A DNA stretch of 64,000 bases from NCBI RefSeq assembly GCF_000213175.1, contig NW_009799104.1, positions 3,320,586-3,384,585 of the forward strand, in the 5' to 3' direction. The notes beneath the pieces are model-generated. The model did no database searches and was not told the origin of the DNA. It saw only the letters and a program-made list of their open reading frames with translations. Numbering within the stretch: the stretch's first letter is position 1; the number at the start of each line of letters is the position of its first letter. The position numbers were made by a program, and so were the translations under genes. Positions 59,142 through 64,000 of the stretch are shown in pieces. The DNA comes from Neurospora tetrasperma FGSC 2508. Taxonomy: Eukaryota > Ascomycota > Sordariomycetes > Sordariales > Sordariaceae.

Positions 59142-59855
59142 ACTCATAGTAAAAAAAAATTACTGTCCCTTCCCCCAAATCACCACATTAGATATGTGGG
59201 GGAGGGAGACAGTATTTTTTTAACCATCATTGTAGCATGAGGGCCTAACTACCTTATGCATGCTTTGGAACATGACAGCGGTAGCGTAGTCATGGAGTAG
59301 ACGGGACATAAAGAGGGGGAAGGGGGTATGTGATGGATAATGGAGGACGAATGGGGTTGTGGGTAGGTTGGTTTGGAGCCAGCTGGACTGGACTGATTGG
59401 ACTGGATTGATTCGATTGGTGTTGACGCGCGAATGGGACTATGGGACTATGGGAGAGAAGGAAGGAAGGACCATGAAGGTAGCTTTGGGGGGTTAGATGG
59501 GTACCTATCGAGGAAGGAAATGGACACTCTTTGCACTTGGGGATCGAGTTTTTATGGGTGAGAACTATGAAATTATGAAATGGACATCAGGCGAAAATAT
59601 CAGCTGTTATCAACCCACATGGGGGGAAAATAGCTTGTAGGGTGAGTGGGCGTGTGTAGGGCGTGCCTCAAATAAAGTACGTGTAGCGTGTCATAATTAG
59701 AAGGAAATACCCAGAAATGGTATGTAACCGAGTAAGAACAGAGGGCCGAAGAGAGCAAGTGAATATGACAAGCGGGAGATGTAGGCTAGCACAAGAACTG
59801 TCCTCTACTGCCTGCGTGCCCAATATCAATCTATCTACAGTCCTCCATCCGTAGC
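59142..59855. other. Intergenic
   Basis: Contains an inverted word pair at about 59153-59225 (AAAAAAATTACTGTC...GACAGTATTTTTTT, loop about 42 bases), a possible hairpin just past the small gene. No gene seen. Confidence 0.5.
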
Positions 59856-60896
59856 TCATCGCGAGGCCGCTGCCAGGGCACACTCGATCACCATATGATA
59901 GAGGTCAGCAGTGCTAATACCGGCGGCGCGCGCCTGCTGCGGTACTATGCTCTCCGGCGTCTGGCCAGGTATCGTGTTGACTTCAAGGAAGTACAACGCC
60001 GTCAGCTCGGGGTTATACCTGTAATCGAAGCGTACTACGCCACGACAGTCTAGGAGATCGTACAGCATCGTCGATACATCCTTGATGCGGTCGCTGACCT
60101 GCGTCTCCACCTCGGCAGGCGTCACCTTGCTCGACGACCCATTGTACTTGGCATTGTAGTCAAAGTACTCGCTGTCGCCGTGGGGGATAACTTCGGTAAT
60201 GGGGAACACGTGCAGCCAGCCTTCCGCATCGCGAATCACGCCACAGTTGAACTCGCGGCCCTCGATGAACTCCTCCACCAACACTTGGCCGTTGCCGTCC
60301 TCGCGCATGGCGTCTTCGACTGCTTGGACCACCTGCTCGCGGCTCTTGACTTTGGTAGTGGCCACGCTGCTGCCTCCCGACGCGGGCTTGACGAAGACGG
60401 GCAGCTCAAAATCGAACAGCAGAGCTTCAGGGTCGAGGGCGCTGATTTGGTTGCGATGAAGCAGGCGGGACTTGGCCACCTCCACGATGCCGAAGCTGCG
60501 GACTACGGGGTTGCAGTGGCCCTTGTTGGCGGTTAGAGCCGAGGTGTAGAAGCCGCAGCTTGTGTAGGGGAGGCCGAGCATGTCGAAGTAGCCCTGCAGC
60601 ACGCCGTTCTCGCCTGGGTTGCCGTGAATGCTGATGTAGGCTAGGTCGAACTGGATCTTTTCGCCGGTTGAGAGGGTGACGCTGAAGTCGTTGCGGTCCA
60701 CGGGGATTTGTTTGTCATCGTCGGTCAAGTGGTACCAGCCGGCCTTGGGGTTGCGGGGGATGACAATCTTGTAGAGGTTGTATCTGGCACGGTCGACGTT
60801 GGCGTAGATGGCATTACCCGTGCTGATGGATACGTCATACTCGCCCGAGTAGCCGCCCACGACTACCGCGATGTTCTTCTTTATGGTGTCGGCCAT
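59856..60896 (-). CDS. D-alanine-D-alanine ligase-like ATP-grasp enzyme (bacterial type)
   Basis: Minus strand, intronless, 346 residues from ATG 60896 (an ATG at 60959 would add 21 residues, but MADTIKKNIAVVVGGYSGEY aligns with the usual Ddl start). The N-domain has GGYSGEYDVSISTG and the family segment YISIHGNPGENGVLQGYFDM, like the HGxxGEDG..QG of Ddl. The ATP-grasp core has FELPVFVKPASGGSSVATTK, QVLVEEFIEGREFNCGVI, and the Mg-binding Glu/Asn in YFLEVNTIPGQTPESIVPQQ. Ddl joins two D-alanines for peptidoglycan, which fungi lack, so the substrate must differ or be a non-wall dipeptide. The ending (PQQARAAG) recalls Bacteroidetes Ddl, suggesting old horizontal transfer (inference). Cytosolic. 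Confidence 0.85.
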   Translation of the reverse strand: MADTIKKNIAVVVGGYSGEYDVSISTGNAIYANVDRARYNLYKIVIPRNPKAGWYHLTDDDKQIPVDRNDFSVTLSTGEKIQFDLAYISIHGNPGENGVLQGYFDMLGLPYTSCGFYTSALTANKGHCNPVVRSFGIVEVAKSRLLHRNQISALDPEALLFDFELPVFVKPASGGSSVATTKVKSREQVVQAVEDAMREDGNGQVLVEEFIEGREFNCGVIRDAEGWLHVFPITEVIPHGDSEYFDYNAKYNGSSSKVTPAEVETQVSDRIKDVSTMLYDLLDCRGVVRFDYRYNPELTALYFLEVNTIPGQTPESIVPQQARAAGISTADLYHMVIECALAAASR

Positions 60897-62402
60897 CTTG
60901 TAGGTATTGTAGCGTGTCGTGGGGAGACTAGCGACGTGCCGCGGTTGGCCTTTTATCATGGCCTCTTGGCACCCCGGCGTTGCGAAAGCATGCCATGGCT
61001 AGTGAGTTGTTGAGCTGGCGCGTCGGCGCGACTCGTGAGCGAATCCACTGTGTCGTCGATCATTCCCGAGTACTGCGTAGTGTACGAAATTGGAACGCAA
61101 CGACGAGTGGGCAGTGATCAGTCCATCGTGGCTTTGGCTGATGGTAACTGAAGTTGTTGGCCTGCATGAAGATCGAGGAGAGGTCAACGTTATTGTAGAA
61201 GCAAGAACAAAAGGAAAGCAACGCTGGGGGGGCCAATGAGTGTACAGAGAGCATGGGCCATGCATGGTAACAGTTATGTCACCATCAAGACTCCACAGAG
61301 TTACGCGGTTTCACTGTTAGAGGAGAAACATTGCTGCTCCCATTCCACCCCAACAATCTGTCGACATTTCCCCGCGTCGATTCCAGGCAGGTGCTTCTCT
61401 CGCAAACCGGCAACAACACATCGCCAATCACAACCACCCTGCACGAGCGCATCGTCTCTTTTTCATCAACTCCAACGGGTGAAAACTTTTTAAACATTTA
61501 TACATATCGTCGTTGGACTCCTCTGACAATTCACGGCTTTTATTTTATTAATCTCAAAGATTGGCAAATGTCTGGGTCGGCGATATTCTCAACCTCTCCT
61601 GGTCAACAAGCAATGTCTTCAATCACAGCCAAGCGCCTTGATCGCCTCGATGATACAACATTTAGCCTCCTTGGGCTATGACAATGGCCTTGCCAGTACG
61701 GCGATGACTTGCGAAAACCCACAAGTAGGATATATCTTCCCTTTGACCGCCCACGGGGCTTGATGACATTCCCTAGACTTCTTCCTTCAAATGAGAGCTT
61801 TTGGGCTTCTCTCCAGCATCATCCCTCCTTGCCAGTCTTGCCCTTTCCTTTCAAGCGGACATGCGACTTGCTCCTAGTCTACTTGGTCAGCTATCCCACT
61901 ATCAGATTGCTAGCGGAGTTGCGCCGAGTGCTGTTAGTATTGCATCTCATTCACTTCAAGTGAAGAACGCTGAGAAAATGGGTAGCAGACACTCGAATTG
62001 ATCATCTTCTATCAACCGTCGGAGCGCACCAGAACAGTCGTAGGGGAAAGTACTGCTGGGTGGCGTCATTCATTTTTCGTTGGGTGGAGTACACACTGGG
62101 TGAGCCTTCTCCCCCAATCACTCGGATCTTTTGAGGTGAACAAGTTGGACGGGAATGCATGCGCATCTTCCATCACGTTTTCGAACGGTTTCATGAATTC
62201 TTTGTTTGTCTTTTCTTAGCCATTTCGTCATCTTTAATCGTTATGTTCCTGATCCCCTTTCATTCCTCCTAGTCATTCCATTCATTTATTCCATCCATGT
62301 CATGATCCAATCTTTTGTCCTTTCCGTAACATTAAAGTCCCTCTCCGGTCATTTTCCCCCAGTAGATAGTCTCCACGGTTATCGCTCGTGGACTGTCCCC
62401 GC
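60897..62402. other. Intergenic between Ddl-like and UbiA-like genes
   Basis: 1.5 kb with no supported gene; short frames of 60-140 codons overlap on both strands without recognisable features. Confidence 0.45.
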
Positions 62403-63497
62403 TTACTCTGTCAGTGCGCTCACAGCAGGCAACGCATACGCAAGCAGCTGCCACCGAGTCCAGTTCCTCCAACTCGCCTCATCATCCACCAGATTCCTCT
62501 TGGCCAGCAGCCGCCACGAAATATACAACCCATACGCCACAAGAGGCACCGCATACCAGACCGGCGTCCCCCAAAACAGCGTTCCCACCACCGCCCAAAA
62601 CGGGATGGTCACGGCCAGGTAATAGCGCGTCGCCGCGTCGCCAATGATCAGCGGCATCGTCTTGCGGTTCGCCCGCTGCCGGTCGCCCTCCTGGTCCTTG
62701 ATGTCCTGAATGGGCACGGTCGTGACGACGAGCAAGCCGCTCATGGCCGCCCACGCGTATCCCCTCGGGCTGACGAGATCCCCCGCCATGTCGGCACGGT
62801 ACTCTCCCGACCCGAGCGCAATTCGCAGCGGCCCCATCTGATAGATAATGTACGAGATACCCAGCACGATGTCCCGCACCAGAAGCTCGCCGGAGCCTCC
62901 GAGGTCGTTGTAGATGAAGACGGCGATGACGATAAGCAATGCAATGTTCCAAACGCCCAGGGCATAGCCGAGGGCCAAGTATAGGGGAACCAGGCAAAGG
63001 AGCAGGCGGCGGGTTTGGTCGGGCGTGATCATGCCCGAGGGAATGGGCCGCCATGGCTTGTTGATGCTGTCCTCAACGACAGAGGCAGGCTCACGCTGGT
63101 TGTCGAGGTTGACAAGGAGTTGGCTCATGAACTGGAATAGACAGCTACCCGGGAGCCGGGAGAGGGCTTGCTTGAGCGTGGGGGGGTCGGGTGCCGTTCT
63201 TGCATCTTTGGCGAAGGAGAGGGCGACGCCGAAGAGGACGCATTGGAGGGAGAAGGTGAAGAGGTCGTTCTTGGTGAAGGTCCAGATGATGCGGATCATG
63301 GCGGATACGTTCCCCATGAGGCTTCCAGCGGGGAGAAGGGGCTTCTGGGTAAGGGATTCCGGGGAACGGGAATCTACGTCGTCATCATCCGACTTGAGTT
63401 TGGGGGTTGGATTGCTTGGGTGCCATGATCCGGTGCCGAACATGGACCAAAGACGTCCTAGAGCCGGAATTGGCTTGTTGTGAAGAGTCGTAGACAT
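62403..63497 (-). CDS. UbiA-family prenyltransferase
   Basis: Minus strand, intronless, 364 residues, ATG 63497. After a hydrophilic ~65-residue N-terminus there are about eight or nine membrane helices. The first Asp-rich prenyl-diphosphate site appears as QLLVNLDNQREP...VEDSINKPWRPIPSG, in the place of the usual NDxxDxxxD, with the diagnostic KPWRPIPSG. The second is PIQDIKDQEGDRQRANRKTM, matching DxxxDxxxD followed by R/K-T. It should transfer an isoprenoid chain to an aromatic or other small acceptor at a membrane; fungal members outside COQ2/COX10 often work in meroterpenoid or other secondary pathways. Acceptor unknown. The first motif lacks the canonical second Asp, so its geometry deserves a check. 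Confidence 0.85.
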   Translation of the reverse strand: MSTTLHNKPIPALGRLWSMFGTGSWHPSNPTPKLKSDDDDVDSRSPESLTQKPLLPAGSLMGNVSAMIRIIWTFTKNDLFTFSLQCVLFGVALSFAKDARTAPDPPTLKQALSRLPGSCLFQFMSQLLVNLDNQREPASVVEDSINKPWRPIPSGMITPDQTRRLLLCLVPLYLALGYALGVWNIALLIVIAVFIYNDLGGSGELLVRDIVLGISYIIYQMGPLRIALGSGEYRADMAGDLVSPRGYAWAAMSGLLVVTTVPIQDIKDQEGDRQRANRKTMPLIIGDAATRYYLAVTIPFWAVVGTLFWGTPVWYAVPLVAYGLYISWRLLAKRNLVDDEASWRNWTRWQLLAYALPAVSALTE

Positions 63498-64000
63498 GGT
63501 GGGCTGGCTTTTGCGGGTTGTCTCTTGAGTCTTGACTCTTGGAACGTGAGAAGGAGCTTGCTATACCGCAGACCAAGTCATGACCGTGGAGAAAGGTCTG
63601 ACCTCTGTCTATTTATGCAAAGAGAAAAGGGCATACCCCGTCGCAACCCGCTCGTCCTGGCCTGCTCAACAGATAAAGTCAAGTCGGCAATTCACGATCA
63701 GAGAGGTACAACGATAATCTGGACATAACGATCAAATGTCACCGCCCCCATTCCATTCGTTTGGAGCTTTCAGCAGCGTAATGGGGTATCGGCTATTATT
63801 AGCATCACGATCAAAACCTTGTCTCTATCCAGTATCCCTTTAACGGTGAAAAGTTATCTTTTTAACGCGCCCCACAGAATACCCAAGGAACTTGGTTACA
63901 TGGGCTGTCAGCTAAGCAATCCGCTTACAGCATTATTGGATACTACCAAGGCTAGAGCTTCCGAGGTATCTGTGAGCTCAGATTGTATCCTGCAGGCCAA
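63498..64000. other. 5' flank of the UbiA-like gene to the window edge
   Basis: No gene seen; becomes AT-rich after about 63770. Confidence 0.5.

Overview
The window looks like a chromosome segment of a filamentous ascomycete, most likely a Sordariales fungus of the Neurospora/Sordaria type. The genes are widely spaced. Most have zero to two short introns (49-126 bases) with GTRNGT-like donors and CTAAC/CTGAC-like branch sites. The protein families are typical of Pezizomycotina: a HeLo-like N-terminal domain protein, an Rds1-like ferritin protein, Agd3/Ega3/Sph3 and a small secreted cysteine-rich protein. Exon joins were worked out by eye from splice signals and frame continuity, and every spliced model given is in frame.

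Left part (1-15.9 kb). A 5'-truncated FAR1/ankyrin protein opens the window, followed by a 256-bp MITE-like element, a secreted Rds1-like protein, a low-complexity protein with a mitochondrial-type N-terminus, and a small two-exon protein with a cysteine-rich tail. Next come a six-exon HeLo-like/coiled-coil/ankyrin protein (a fungal NLR-like layout without a NACHT domain) and a type II membrane glycosyltransferase of family GT25.

Centre (15.9-45 kb). This is the main content: what appears to be the complete galactosaminogalactan (GAG) exopolysaccharide locus. The genes are agd3 (secreted deacetylase, minus), ega3 (membrane-anchored GH114 glycosidase, plus), sph3 (GH135 spherulin-4 glycosidase, plus, split by a 1.8-kb intron), uge3 (UDP-hexose 4-epimerase, minus) and gtb3 (about 2,900-residue multi-membrane-span GT4 synthase, plus). 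By analogy with Aspergillus, Uge3 supplies UDP-Gal/UDP-GalNAc, Gtb3 polymerises and probably exports the chain, Agd3 deacetylates it to make it cationic and adhesive, and Ega3 and Sph3 cleave it. A 120-residue secreted cysteine-rich protein gene lies between sph3 and uge3 and is not one of the five established GAG genes.

Right part (45-64 kb). This holds a multi-span membrane protein followed by a second copy of the MITE-like element, a PD-(D/E)XK-like nuclease-fold protein with an in-frame 51-bp minisatellite, and a different small element with perfect 38-bp inverted ends. After these come anthranilate synthase component I (trp-2) with a CPC-1/Gcn4-type TGACTCA site upstream, a single-span protein with an Arg/Ser/His-rich tail, a cytochrome P450, a 50-residue Cys/Trp-rich protein, a bacterial-type D-Ala-D-Ala ligase homologue and a UbiA-family prenyltransferase. 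No rRNA, confident tRNA or CRISPR array was seen.
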